Shown: piece after piece, positions 25,801-37,000 of the stretch
How positions within the stretch are numbered: position 1 is the first letter of the stretch
How the letters are laid out: each line of letters begins with the position of its first letter
Source of the DNA: Taxillus chinensis
Lineage: Eukaryota; Streptophyta; Magnoliopsida; Santalales; Loranthaceae
Length of the DNA: 64,000 bases
Direction of reading: 5' to 3'
Assembly: GCA_023512835.1 (NCBI GenBank)
Contig: CM042087.1
Span: 48,883,682 to 48,947,681 of the forward strand
Notes under the pieces: model-generated
The model's database searches: none
The model's input: only the letters and a program-made list of their open reading frames with translations
What the model was told of the DNA's origin: nothing
Position numbers and translations under genes: made by a program

Positions 25801-26559
25801 GCAGCAGCAACCATATTGTGGAAAAAACTTTAAAGCCCGGAATTTCAGCACTTGCACTTTGTTTGATTTTGGATTGCGTACATACACAATCATGTTGCTG
25901 TGTTGCGCTGGGCTGTATGTGACCTGTAAAACATTTCTTTTCTCTTCCAATATTCTTCTTCCGCCTTTTGGAAAACTGAGGCGCGTGAATCTTTTTTTTC
26001 TTTTGTTTCATTGTGCACGTCACTTGGACCGAAGGCACGTCGTACGTTCCAATTCCCATCCATTATATAAATCATAAATGTTTTTAGATCATTCATTGCG
26101 TTGCGTGTTGTTGTAGTTTCGTCAACTTTTGCGTCTCCTTCCTGCCAGAAATTTGGTCTTCAAATTAGTGAAAGCATGTGGTACGTAACAGAATTAAAAA
26201 AAGATAGGTGAATTTATATGGTTAGCTCCAATTGACATGCACCCACGAATCACGATGCATTAAAGGTGGTTCTGGCGGAGTTGTTCCCAGGCGTGTTTGG
26301 TTGAAGTTTTAGGTTTGAATTTTGATTGAGGTTGATTTTGGAATCAGCCATGCATGCTACTTTCAGTCTCAAGAGATGACAATTACATTATGAGTATTTT
26401 ATATTTTTCTAATTAAAGACATCTTAATATCATTTTTTTCCTGAAAACAAAAGGAATTACAATACAAGTATGTATGAGACTGCATTTAAAATTTTTTTAT
26501 TTTAAAATACATTTAGGTTAGCTTATTATAAAATTTATACAAATTAATATACAAATACA
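22851..26559. other. Spacer, AT-rich, no gene
   Basis: No host gene recognised. Contains the degenerate repeat at 25401-25603 and a few GC-richer patches (about 25850-26100) whose frames carry no family motif. Confidence 0.4.
25401..25603. repeat. Three degenerate ~80-bp units with TGGTCAATT/GACCAATT
   Basis: Units near 25401, 25480 and 25563 each contain a TGGTCAATTGAAAT-like word followed by GACCAATTCAAA. Each unit is therefore itself a weak inverted repeat. Divergent and of unknown origin. Confidence 0.6.
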
Positions 26560-27636
26560 CACAAATATATTAGTTTAATTTAGGTTATTTATTCTCAACT
26601 TAATTAAGACACGTGTATAATTTTATGTATTAAAAAAATATTATTTTGTATATTTGTTCCTAATTAGTGTCTTTTTTTTAAAAAATAAAGTTGTTAATTG
26701 TTATGAAGTCTTCTTCACTTTTTTTTATAAGTATATTTATATTTTTTTTATTAAAATATTTATAAATAGTCTTTAATTTTTATTGGATTGTTTTAGGCTT
26801 TTAGCAAAATATGTGATTGTTTATATCACTCTGCTCAGTGCAAGCTTGGTGCGGGCGTATCAGGCACGGAAAGGACGAGGGTGTTGGATTCGTTTTTAAA
26901 ATAGATTTAACGTGCGTACGCTACACGTTTAATATAGTATTATTTAAAAAAAATATAATTATTTTTTAAAATAATATATTTAAATAATTTAAAACTACAT
27001 ATAAGTAATAAAAATTTAAATAATATATTTAAATAATTTAAAACTACATATAATTTTAAAAAACAATCACATTTAAAAAAAACACAATTATACCAAAATG
27101 TAATATGAATTTTTCATGCCTAAACTTTTTAGTAGTCTATTCACGTTTACCTCACACTCTTGAAGCTTAGGTTATCTCCGACACTAATTTATATTTTATT
27201 TACACGCGTGAAGAATTTTTCACAGCCATTTTACAATTTTAATTAATTCTAATATTATTCTATATTTTATCATTTCTAATTAACATAATAATTTTATTTC
27301 ATCTAATGAATAGAGTGGAGGAAAAACAAAAAAAAAACTTCACAACAATTAATGAAATATTAACGCAAACATATTTTTCCAACTATGATTTCTTTCCCAC
27401 CAATATTAATTAATATTCAAGAATTTTAAAACCGAAAGATGTTGAAGGGTTGATTTAAATTCTCTTACTAATATTAACAAAATATGACGGTTGAAAAATT
27501 AAAATATAATGGTTTAAAAGAGAAAGTTTTAAAATTCAAATTCAATTGTTTATTAAAAACACATACACATATCCTTAAATAAATGATGTCAAGAGGAAAC
27601 AAAAACTTTCCAGCAGTTAAAAACTAGAAACATTTT
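26560..27636. repeat. ~1.07-kb tandem duplication, copy A (uninterrupted)
   Basis: Matches 27873-28695 continued at 35362-35549. Landmarks are ATATTAGTTTAATTTAGG, GGTGCGGGCGTATCAGGCAC, TTCACAACAATTAATGAAAT, GATGTTGAAGGGTTGATTTA and TTTCCAGC(A/C)GTTAAAAAC. Copy A keeps the uninterrupted GAAGGGTTGA site into which the retroelement nest inserted in copy B. Confidence 0.9.
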
Positions 27637-27639
27637 GGT

Positions 27640-27668
27640 ACCAAACATGCTCTAAGAGCATGTTTGGT
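27640..27668. repeat. Perfect 29-bp palindrome (ACCAAACATGCTCT / AGAGCATGTTTGGT)
   Basis: Two 14-bp arms around a single A, just beyond the end of duplication copy A. AGAGCATGTTTGGT resembles terminal inverted repeats of plant DNA transposons, so this may be two element ends abutting head-to-head. Partners for either end were not identified with confidence. Confidence 0.7.
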
Positions 27669-27872
27669 AACGTTATTTTTTTTTTGTTTGGCAAGCATTT
27701 TTTTTTTGTTTTTGAAAACATACCGTATTGAATTTAGACAAACGGAAACATTTCAAGCATGTTTTCCGTTGTTTTCGGGCATTCTCACCATTCCGAACTC
27801 TCTGCAACGACGTCCCCTCCCCCCACCCCCCTACGACAGCTCCCCTCCTCCCACGACACCCCCCCCGCGAAT

Positions 27873-28695
27873 ATATTAGTTTAATTTAGGTTATTTATTC
27901 TCAACTTATTAAGACACGTATATAATTTTATGTATTAAAAAATATTATTTTGTATATTTGTTCCTAATTAGTGTCTTTTTTAAAAAAACTAAAGTTGTTA
28001 ATTGTTATAAAGTCTTCTTCACTTTTTTTATAAGTATATTTATAATTTGTTTTTATTAAAATATTTATAAATAGTCTTTAATTTTTATTGGATTGTTTTA
28101 GGCTTTTAGCAAAATATGTGATTGCTTATATCACTGTGCTTAGTGCAAACTTGGTGCGGGCGTATCAGGCACGGAAAGGACGAGGGTGTTGAATTCGTTT
28201 TTTAAAATACGTCTGGATACACGTTCAATACGGTATTATTTTTTAAAAATAATATATTTAAATAATTTAAAATTATTTATAAGTAATAAAAATTCTTATA
28301 ATTTTTAACAATAATAATATTTAAAATAAACACAATTGTTCCATAGGTAACATGAATTTCTCATGTCTATACTTTTTGGTAGTCCATCCACTTTTACCTC
28401 ACACTCTTGAAGCTTAGGTCATCACCAACATTAATCTGCGGCGTGGAGAATTTTTCACTTCTAAAGTGTCATTTTATAATTTTGATTCATTCTAATACTA
28501 TTCTTTATTTTACCGTTTTAAATTAAAATAATAATTTTATTTCATCTCGATGAACAAAGTGGAGGAAAAACAAAAAAAAAAACCTTCACAACAATTAATG
28601 AAATATTAACGCAAACATATTTTTCCAACTGTGATTTTTTTCCCACCAATATTAATTAATATTCAACAATTTAAAAACTGAAAGATGTTGAAGGG
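27873..28695. repeat. Tandem duplication, copy B, left part
   Basis: Homologous to 26562-27451. Interrupted at 28695 by the outer LTR retrotransposon and resumes at 35362. The last five bases, AAGGG (28691-28695), are the target duplication. Confidence 0.9.
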
Positions 28696-28901
28696 TGTTG
28701 AGATTCTCTAACATATCTTGTGCGCAATTATGAGAGTGCTATTGCGGGCATATTGACCTGTAAATATAGTCCTATTAATTGTGTAGGATTCTTTGTAAAA
28801 TAGGATATCATTCCTATTTAGAACGTGTAGCTGGGTGTATATAGAGACATAACGAAGATATAATATGGGAAAAAACGTATTTGAACGTATTTGTTTTAAC
28901 A
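28696..28901 (+). repeat. Outer Copia-type 5' LTR
   Basis: 206 bp, TGTTGAGATTC...TTTTAACA, identical to 35156-35361 as far as I can compare by eye. Confidence 0.95.
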
Positions 28902-28914
28902 TGGTATCAGAGCC
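28902..28914 (+). other. Primer-binding site (initiator tRNA-Met) and chimera junction
   Basis: TGGTATCAGAGCC starts directly after the LTR. Downstream sequence (GATTGTCTC..., TTCATTATATCGAAAGTC) matches the TRIM interior at about 9409-9444, not Copia gag. The switch from Copia to TRIM sequence therefore lies at or next to the primer site. Confidence 0.85.
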
Positions 28915-29000
28915 TGATTGTCTCTATCTAGTGTTTCATTATATCGAAAGTCTTCTCGGTGTAGTCTGTGGCCGAGCGGCGTGTCCCGTAGTGTGCGGCG

Positions 29001-32000
29001 TGTCACGGGGTCGGCCTTTATAGCAGCTTAACCCGTGCGGCACCTAGTTCCCACCCGTACGAAGGAACGCTAGGTCGGCCTAACTCGTCGCATTTGGATC
29101 GGAACCCATCGATCCGTTGTAAAGCAATTGTGTAGGGAAGCGCTTAGCGGAAGATCGATTTAAACGAAGGCAACAAACGATTGTATTGATTGCTTGAAAG
29201 CTTTACAACATCACTCCCCTACATATAGATGTTAACACGTTTTTGGCTATGTCGCCAGGAGACATCATATATGATCGAAATCTAAAATCTCTACAACTTA
29301 CTCTATAAGCTAAGTACAACACTTTACAAAGGGGAAATACCCCAAAATGGCCTAAGTATGCTAGGATAAGCCTCGGTCCGTGACATTCTCCCCCACCCGA
29401 TTTCGCAGCGTCCTCGTTGCGTCTTCGGCTTCTTCGAACTCGTCGAACTGCTGGATGTAGCGTTCGGTTTCTTCCCGGTACTCTTCAACCTCTTTGGAGA
29501 ATTGCCCGAGATCCTCTTCCTTCTCCCAGCTTGCCTCTTCAACTGGCCTGTTCTTCCATTGGACGTAGTACTCCACCCGGCTTGGTTCTACGCCCCTTCT
29601 TGGCACGACTCTACGAGAGTGGATTTTCTCTATCTCTTTATCGTAGGTCTTGCCCGTTGATCTTGTTGGTGTCCGCACTACCCGTTGTCCGCTCGTATCT
29701 TCCAAGTCTTCGTGGTAAGGCTTGAGCAAACTAACGTGGAACACCGGATGCCTTTGTAAGCTAGTCGGGAGGTCCAGTTTGTATGAGACCTTCCCAACTC
29801 TCTTAAGTACTTTGAAAGGCCCCTCATATCGGCGCACCAAACCCTTATGCAATTGTCTAAGTGCTTTGGTTTGGCGCGGAAGGAGTTTGAGCATCACCAT
29901 GTCTCCTTCCTGAAATTCCAAGGGCCTCCTTTGTTGATCCGCCCACTTCTTCATCTTCTTCGCCGCCTTGTGCAAGTATGCCCTGGGCAGATCCGTCTGT
30001 TCATGCCATCCTTTTGCAAACTTGAACGCCGCGGGGCTCTTTCCAGTGTACCCCCGAGTGATGGAAGTGGGCGTCAATGGTTGCCGCCCGGTTGCGAGTT
30101 CGAACGGGCTCTCGTTTGTGGACTCGCTCTTTTGCAAGTTATATGAGAATTGGGCTATGTCCAAGCAACTTGGCCCAATCTCTTTGATTGGCACTCACGT
30201 AGTGCCTCGGATATAGCTCCAGGTAAGCCATTGACACGTTCGGTTTGGCCGTCTGTTTGTGGGTGAAAACTTGTTGAAAAGTTTAAGTCTGAACCCATTA
30301 TCCGGAACGGCTCGGTCCAAAACCGCCCGGTGAATCGTGAGTCCCGATCGCTCACGATTGTCTTTGGAATGCCCCAAGACTTCACCACGTACTTGAAGAA
30401 TAGTTGGGCCGTGTCGTTGCCGTGCGGTCCTTCGGAGCTGGAATGAAAACTCCATACTTAGAGAATCGGTCGACCACCACAATGATCGTACCGCATCCTT
30501 CGGATCTTGGGAGACAAACAATGAAGTCCATCGAAACACTTTCCCAAGGTCTTTCCGGAGTAGGCAAAGGTTCTAACAGTCCCGCCGATTGCCGATTCTC
30601 TATCTTGTCTTGTTGGCACACAAGACAAGTCCTCACGTACACTTGAACGTCCTCGTAAAGTTGAGGCCGATAGTAGCTCCGTTCGACCAACGCCAAGGTA
30701 CGATCGACTCGGGATGGCCAGCCCACCGCGAGTCGTGACATTCTTTGAGGATGTCTCTCCTCAAACTTCCCCATTTGGGAACGTACACCCGTTCCCCTCG
30801 AGTATGGAGCAAGTCATCCCTTAGCCAAAATCGCCGCGTCTTCCCAGCTTTGACGCATTCCACCAAGGACTTGGCTAATGGGTCATGCTCCATTCCTTCC
30901 TTTAATTTGTCCACCAAGGGGAATTGTGGTTGGCTAATGGCTGCAAGTTCCGCCTTCCGACTTAGTGCATCGGCCACCACATTATTTGTGCCCGGTTTGT
31001 ACTCGAGCACAAAGTCAAATTCCGCTAGGAGTCCTTGCCACCGTGCTTGCTTTGGAGTTAAGTTCCTTTGAGTTAGAAAATAACTCGTAGCAATGTTGTC
31101 CGTCTTCACCACGAACTTGGACCCTAGCAAGTAATGCCTCCACACCCGAAGGCAATGCATAACTGCCGTCATCTCCTTCTCATGCACCGCGTACCTCCGT
31201 TCGGTGCCATTAAGTTTCCGGCTTTCATATGCTACAGGATGCCCCTCCTGCATTAGAACTCCACCGATGGCAAAGTCCGAAGCATCCGTGTGAACTTCAT
31301 AAGGCTTTGTATGGTCCGGCAGTGCCATCACCGGTCCGTTTGTCACGGCTTGCTTCAACTTCTCAAATGCCTCTCGGCAAGCATCATCCCACACCCAAGT
31401 CTTGTTCTTCTTTAGTAGTTCCGTCAAGGGTGCGGCAATGTGGGAATAGCCCTGGATGAATCTTCTATAGTAGTTAACCAAGCCAAGGAAGGAGCGCATT
31501 TCAGGGGACTTTCTTGGGCGTCTCCCATTCCTTGATGGCTAACACTTTCTTGTTATCCATCTTTAACTTGCCGCCGCCAATAATGTGACCCAAGAAGGGC
31601 ACCTCCTTCTTCGCAAAGTCACATTTCTCCTTCTTCACAAAGAGTTGGTTCTCCCTTAAGATTTGGAAAACCCGCCGTAAGTGTGCTTTGTGCTCCTCCA
31701 ACGTTTTGCTATAGACAACAATGTCGTCAAGGTACACCACGACGAATCTATCCAAGTATGGTTGGAAGATCCGGTTCATCAACGTACAAAATGTGGCAGG
31801 GCGTTTGTGAGGCCAAAGGGCATCACCAAGAACTCGTAAGAGCCGTATCTTGTGACGCACGCCGTCTTTGCCTCATCACCTTCGGCTATCCGCACTTGCC
31901 AATATCCCGACCGCAAGTCTAGCTTTGAGAACCATCTCGCAGCGCCAAGTTGATCAAATAGGTCGGATATGAGTGGGATGGGGTAGTTGTTCTTCACCGT

Positions 32001-34509
32001 AATCTTGTTTAGCGCCCTATAGTCAATGCATAGCCGCATCGACCCATCGTGCTTCTTTTGGAACAACACCGGTGCTCCAAATGGCGCTTTGGATGGCCGA
32101 ATGAAACCGGCATCCAACAAGTCCTTCAATTGTTTCCGAAGTTCCTCCAACTCCGGTGGTGCCATCCGATAGGGCACCGCAGCAAGAGGCCTTGCACCGG
32201 CCTCAAGCTCGATCTTGTGGTCCACCTCCCGCTTCGGCGGAAGTTGTTTGGGGAGTTCAGGTGGCATAACGTCCCCAAACTCTTCAAGGACCGTCTTCAC
32301 TTCGGTTGGGGGCTCCTCCCCAACACTTGGGCCTTCTTCCTTCACCATGGCAATGAAGGTTGGCTCCTGTCGTCTAACTCCTTTAGACAGTTGGAGCGCC
32401 GAAAGAGACTTCGCCTTGAGCTCTTCCTCCCGCATTACCTTCACCATGCACGTTTTCCCCTCGTCCATGATGCACATTGTGTTGGTGCTAGGAATTGGAA
32501 TTGCCCGCACCTGGTCAACGAACTCCATCCCCAACACCATGGGATAGTCGTCCATCGACACCACGGAGAGATTCACCTTGCCTCTCCACTCGCCAATACT
32601 TAGCTCGACACCTCGAGCCACGCCATGGATTGGACCGGCGCTGGAGTTCACCGCCTTGGCCCGACCCCTTCTCTTCCTTGTAGACTATCCCCAGTCTACG
32701 AGCTTCTTCGACCTTGATGAAGTTGTTGGTCGCACCCGTGTCCACCAAGGCCTTAGTTTCAAGGTTGTTGGCCTTAGCGAGCACGTACATGCGGCCCTTC
32801 TGTCGTCCGGATGGTGGCACCTCCACCTTCGCCTTGATTGCATTGAGGAGTTGCAAGGAACCAAGTCGTGGATCCCTCGCATTCCTCTCTTCGTCTTCGT
32901 TGATCATCGCGGAGAGCTTGGAGCGCTTCGGGCACTCGAACGCCTTGTGAGGGCCTTCACAAAGGAAACAGGAGATCCTTGGCTTCTCCCCGTCTTTGGA
33001 ACCATTCGCGAAGTGTTTTGGGCGAAAGTCCTTAGACGGTTGGAAGGGTCTTCCTTTTCCTTCACTTCGGTTGTCTCCCCCCACGTTTCTCCTTGTGGAA
33101 CCTGTTCGCCTTGGAAGTCGATGAAGAACTGGTGGTTTTCTCCGGCTTCTTGTACTCGATGAGTGATTCGGCCACCGCCATTGCCGACGGCAGGGTCTGC
33201 ACATTCCTCCGCTGCAGCTCCGGCTTTGCCCATTGTTGCAATCCGTCCATGAAGGAAAATAATGAATCCTTCGCGGACATGTCCGGGATCTCCAAGATGA
33301 GCTCGAAAACTCGCGGACGTACTCCCGCACCGTGCCCTTGTGGGTAAGGCGCCGCGTTTCGCCCGGGACTCGTCTTCCGCATTTCGGGGATAGAACCGGG
33401 CCTTGATCTCTCGCTTGAAATCCGCCCAATTATCAATGATACATAGGCCGCACTCCTTGTCGGCGTATCGTCGCCTCCACCACACCATAGCCGAATCGAC
33501 TAAGTATAGCGGAGCGGTCTTCACCTTCTTTGCCTCGTCGATAATGTTCAAGGCATCGAAGTCTTGCTCCATGGTCCAGGAGGAAGTTGTCTAACTCCCT
33601 CGCATTCCTTGACCCAGCATAGGTCTTAGGCTTTGGCACGTCGATTTTAGAGCTGGAATGGCCGCCAACGCCACCTTGGGTGACCGCCATCTTACGAGAG
33701 AGACCAATCCGCCTTGATCTCTTTGATTTCCTCTTGCATCGCCAGGATTTGGGACATGAGAGAACCCTTCAAGCCCTCAAATCGAGAGTTCATGTCGTCC
33801 ATGACGGAGTTGAGAAGCCCTTGCATCCTCCCATAGCTTTCCTCACCCTCTCGAGTCCACCTTTTCGATGCTTTCGGTGTGCTCCTCGACCACCTCCATC
33901 CGTTCGGCTAACGCCAACTCCAATTTGGCTAGCCGACTCTCCAGCGGACATGTTTCCCTCGAAACGGACTTATCTCTCCTCCGTTCCTTAGCGTGGTGCT
34001 CCTTGTCGCGGCCTTCGTGGTCGCCACCACTAATGACAACAGATCCTCCGTTTGTCATTTTTGCACCGTCTCGAAGTTTTGATTGTTCCACCGAACTTTG
34101 GCACCAACCGTGCTCTGATACCACTTGTCACGGGGTCAGCCTTTATAGCAGCTTAACCCGTGCGGCACCTAGTTCCCACCCGTACGAAGGAACGCTAGGT
34201 CAGCCTAACTCGTCGCATTTGGATCGGAACCCATCGATCCGTTGTAAAGCAATTGTGTAGGGAAGCGCTAGCGGAAGATCGATTTAAACGAAGGCAACAA
34301 ACGATTGTATTGAATGCTTGAAAGCTTTACAACATCACTCCCCTACATATAGATGTTAACACGTTTTTGGCTATGTCGCCAGGAGACATCATATATGATC
34401 GAAATCTAAAATCTCTACAACTTACTCTATAAGCTAAGTACAACACTTTACAAAGGGGAAATACCCCAAAATGGCCTAAGTATGCTAGGATAAGCCTCGG
34501 TCCGTGACA
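29001..34509 (-). mobile_element. Gypsy (chromovirus) LTR retrotransposon inserted in the TRIM body
   Basis: LTRs 29001-29385 (385 bp) and 34126-34509 (384 bp), each TGTCACGG...CCGTGACA. The coding strand is minus, so 34126-34509 is the 5' LTR. Primer site TGGTATCAGAGC is at 34123-34112 and the polypurine tract GGGTGGGGGAGAA at 29398-29386. Flanking GGCG (28997-29000 and 34510-34513) rebuilds the uninterrupted TRIM sequence GCGGCGGTATCG seen at 9488-9499, so the insertion point is exact. The target duplication looks like 4 bp rather than the usual 5. Confidence 0.93.
29361..34100 (-). pseudogene. Gypsy gag-pol polyprotein with C-terminal chromodomain, broken
   Basis: Read right to left: gag (about 34060-32990) with a CX2CX4HX4C knuckle (CFLCEGPHKAFEC, about 32930-32975); protease (LVDTGATNNF, about 32735); reverse transcriptase (LDLRSGYWQ near 31920, YLDDIVVYS at about 31711-31735); RNase H ([10 protein letters not shown] near 31280). 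Integrase follows, with an HHCC finger ending CLVC near 30620 and DDE segments near 30525, 30350 and 30235. The chromodomain (YYVQWKNRPVEEASWE) is near 29550. The terminal stop at 29361-29363 lies inside the 3' LTR. The frame is broken at several points, including near 33570, 33430, 32650, 31800, 31505, 30710, 30385 and 30195. No frame spans more than about 300 codons, so it cannot make its proteins as written. The domain order RT-RH-INT identifies Ty3/Gypsy, and the chromodomain a chromovirus. Confidence 0.92.
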
Positions 34510-34860
34510 GGCGGTATCGGATTGGAATACAAAATCCTTGTCTTTAGGTGATTGAATCTGTCTGCTCTCAATCAGAATGTACATTGAGGGAGAGCTCCCA
34601 TGACGAACCACATGGTGGTAGCTTATCAATTTCATAGGTGTGTCTTTAGCCTATGCTGTAGTTCGATATGTGACAAGGGAGAGATTGTTGGGAAATTGTG
34701 TCCCATATCGGAAGAAAAAGGAAAAGTCAATAAGCTTATATGGTGAAGCAGACCCAAAATGTCACAACGCGTTTTAAAGCCGTGCGGGCCGATGTGGCGA
34801 GCCCAAAGCGGACAATATTGTGATATGCAGGTGGGCCTGCGCCTTGACCAAATCCTAACA
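34510..34860 (+). mobile_element. TRIM interior (3' part) and 3' LTR within the nest
   Basis: Continues the TRIM interior after the Gypsy insertion (GGCGGTATCGGATTGG, GACGAACCACATGGTGGTAG). After the purine tract ACAAGGGAGAGA comes a TRIM LTR at 34686-34860 (TGTTGGGAAATTG...TAACA), closely similar to those at 9220-9393 and 9664-9834. Confidence 0.9.
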
Positions 34861-35094
34861 AAATTGGGACAATATTTGGGCGTTCCTCATCCCCAAGGGA
34901 TGCGTTTATATTGTGATAACCAATCTGCGTTACACATCGCGCAGAATCCGGTCTTCCACGAGCGCACGAAGCACATTGAAGCCAATTGCCATCTTGTTCG
35001 TGATGCCGTGATGGATGGCGTTGTTTGTCCTTCTTATGTCCGGACCACAGTGCAGCTTGCTGATATTTTCACCAAGGCTTTGGGCAAATCCTAA
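34861..35094 (+). pseudogene. Copia RNase H C-terminal fragment
   Basis: Open frame [11 protein letters not shown], then [32 protein letters not shown] and ADIFTKAL, ending with a stop at 35092-35094. This is the well-known C-terminus of Ty1/Copia pol. It lacks everything upstream, because the TRIM LTR abuts it. It is followed by a purine tract (about 35146-35155) and the right LTR. Confidence 0.93.
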
Positions 35095-35155
35095 TTTTTG
35101 TTTCTTCTTCGCAAGTTGGGCATTCGTGATCTTCATGCTCCACCTTGAGGGGGGA

Positions 35156-35361
35156 TGTTGAGATTCTCTAACATATCTTGTGCGCAATTATGAGAGTGCT
35201 ATTGCGGGCATATTGACCTGTAAATATAGTCCTATTAATTGTGTAGGATTCTTTGTAAAATAGGATATCATTCCTATTTAGAACGTGTAGCTGGGTGTAT
35301 ATAGAGACATAACGAAGATATAATATGGGAAAAAACGTATTTGAACGTATTTGTTTTAACA
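35156..35361 (+). repeat. Outer Copia-type 3' LTR
   Basis: Identical by eye to 28696-28901 and followed by the AAGGG target duplication. Confidence 0.95.
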
Positions 35362-35549
35362 AAGGGTTGATTTAAAATCTCTTACTAATGTTAACAAATT
35401 ATGACGGTTGGAAAATTAAAATATAATGGTTTCAAAGAGAAGGTTTTAAATTTCAAATTCAATGTTTATTAAAAACATATGCACATATACGTAAATAAAT
35501 AATGTAAGAGAAAACAGAAACTTTCCAGCCGTTAAAAACTAGAAACATT
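35362..35549. repeat. Tandem duplication, copy B, right part
   Basis: Matches 27447-27636 of copy A (GGGTTGATTTAAA.TCTCTTAC, GACGGTTG.AAAATTAAAATA, CTTTCCAGCCGTTAAAAAC). Ends at about 35549 where similarity stops. Confidence 0.88.
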
Positions 35550-36399
35550 TAATCATTTTTTAAAAATCTCTTATCATTCAATGTTCAAGAATTTAAAGGT
35601 TTTAAAGACGGTTTTAAAATTCAAAGAGATGTTTCAATATTCAACAATTTACATTAAAAACATACACATAGAGAATGGTGAGGAAGGGAAAAACAATAAA
35701 AAAAAATCATATTATATAAATAGTGACCGTATATTTTATATATTGTAACATTTTCTATATGTGGAGAACGAGATGAAGTGTGAATTGGAGCACAAATTTT
35801 CAGTTCAACTCTTCATTTGTGAAGAATAGAAAGGCTAGTAAAGATCTATGATTTTTTCCTCATTTTTTTATTGAATGCAAGCAACAAATTTTTCTTTGTC
35901 CATTATTTTTCTCTCCATCTCTCTATTTCCCAAATATATACATATGTATAATATATTTTGTCACCGCGAATGCTTAATCTGACAAACACTTTGAGTTGGC
36001 GACCTAGTCTAATCGCCCAAAAAGCTTTGATAACATCAAAAGGAATTTACAAATTATATTATATTATTATTTTAAACTAACTTTTATTTTTTATTTGTAT
36101 GGTTATTATTATTGAACTAAATTAACGAATGTATATTAAGGCTGAGCTTTAGTTTTTTTTCTTTAATATAATGATGGACTAAATAACAAAAAATATTCAT
36201 AAGAATATATATTGATGTATACTATGATGATATTGTTTTAAACAAAGGGATTAACTAAAAATTAGAGTTATGGAAACAAATTTTGGAAGTTTAGAGATTT
36301 AGATTAAGGAGATCAAAAATTGAATATATGAAATATAAGTTTAGAGAAAAAAAAGAATAACGAGCAAAGTGTAATCACACTTGACGACCAGCATATACT
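35550..36399. other. AT-rich spacer
   Basis: No gene or element recognised before the LINE relic. Confidence 0.4.
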
Positions 36400-37000
36400 A
36401 ACCATAAAATATTTTAAGTACCTAAGGTTAATAATTCAGAAATATAGAAAGATTAATGATAAAGTTAAGTAGTTAACCATACAATAAAAGCTAAGTGACT
36501 TAAGTGAAGAAGCACGACATAAGTTTTGTTTAACCGCAGTATGTCATAAAGTTTAAGAAAAGAGTTTTATAGGATTATTGTTTGTTTATCTATATGGAAC
36601 AGATCATTGAACTAATAAAAAATAATATATATATGAAAGACTAGTGTAGTTGAAATATTAATGTTAAAATGGATGTATGATGAGACTAGAATTGATAAAA
36701 TTAAAAATGAAAATTTTCATAAAATCATCGGGGTAGTTCCGATTCAACATAAAATGACAAAGAATTATTAAAATTGGTTTAGCCATCTAAGATGTAGGTT
36801 AATGGATGCACGTATTAAGAGGATAAAGAAGATTGTCATTGAACAAAGTAAAAAATACAAGGAAGACCAAAAACAACTTAAATAGAGATGATAATAAAGG
36901 ATATAAAATTATTAGATTTGGAAGAAAAGGTGATGGTTAATAGAACTAGTTGGAATAAGAAAAATTCATATTTTAAATCAACCATCAAATTTTTATGCCC
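36400..37000 (+). pseudogene. LINE reverse transcriptase 3' relic
   Basis: Frame-shifting plus-strand translation gives FYRIIVCLSIW (about 36565), ML.WMYDETRIDKIKNENFHKIIGVVPIQHKM (about 36660-36760), NWFSHLRCRLMDARIKRI (about 36773-36827), KDIKLLDLEEKVMVNRTSW and then a short tail. This is the C-terminal order of a plant LINE family (FYR..RP...YG.ECW / WFGHV.RRP.DAPVRR / GRGRPK.TW). Many stops. Confidence 0.7.

Larger units (their letters stand above)
28696..35361 (+). mobile_element. Composite nested LTR element (Copia LTRs > TRIM body > Gypsy)
   Basis: Two identical 206-bp LTRs (28696-28901, 35156-35361; TGTTGA...TTAACA) are flanked by a 5-bp target duplication AAGGG (28691-28695, 35362-35366). 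Inside, in order: primer site for initiator tRNA-Met (28902-28914); about 85 bp matching the TRIM interior; a complete Gypsy element in reverse orientation (29001-34509); the rest of the TRIM interior and its 3' LTR (34510-34860); a Copia RNase H C-terminus (34861-35094); a purine tract; and the right LTR. The TRIM 5' LTR and most of the Copia interior are absent. Non-autonomous as it stands. Confidence 0.92.

Noticed and set aside
27664..27879. 71-codon Pro-rich frame
   Set aside because: Low-complexity T and C runs; no signal peptide or family similarity.
28708..28902. 64-codon frames repeated at 28708-28902 and 35168-35362
   Set aside because: They are the antisense of identical LTRs, not genes.
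29361..34100. Endogenous pararetrovirus instead of a retrotransposon
   Set aside because: An integrase, chromodomain, LTRs and target duplication are present; these define Ty3/Gypsy.
34759..34860. N-terminal part of a longer frame leading into the Copia RNase H
   Set aside because: These bases are TRIM LTR; the RNase H homology begins only at 34861.
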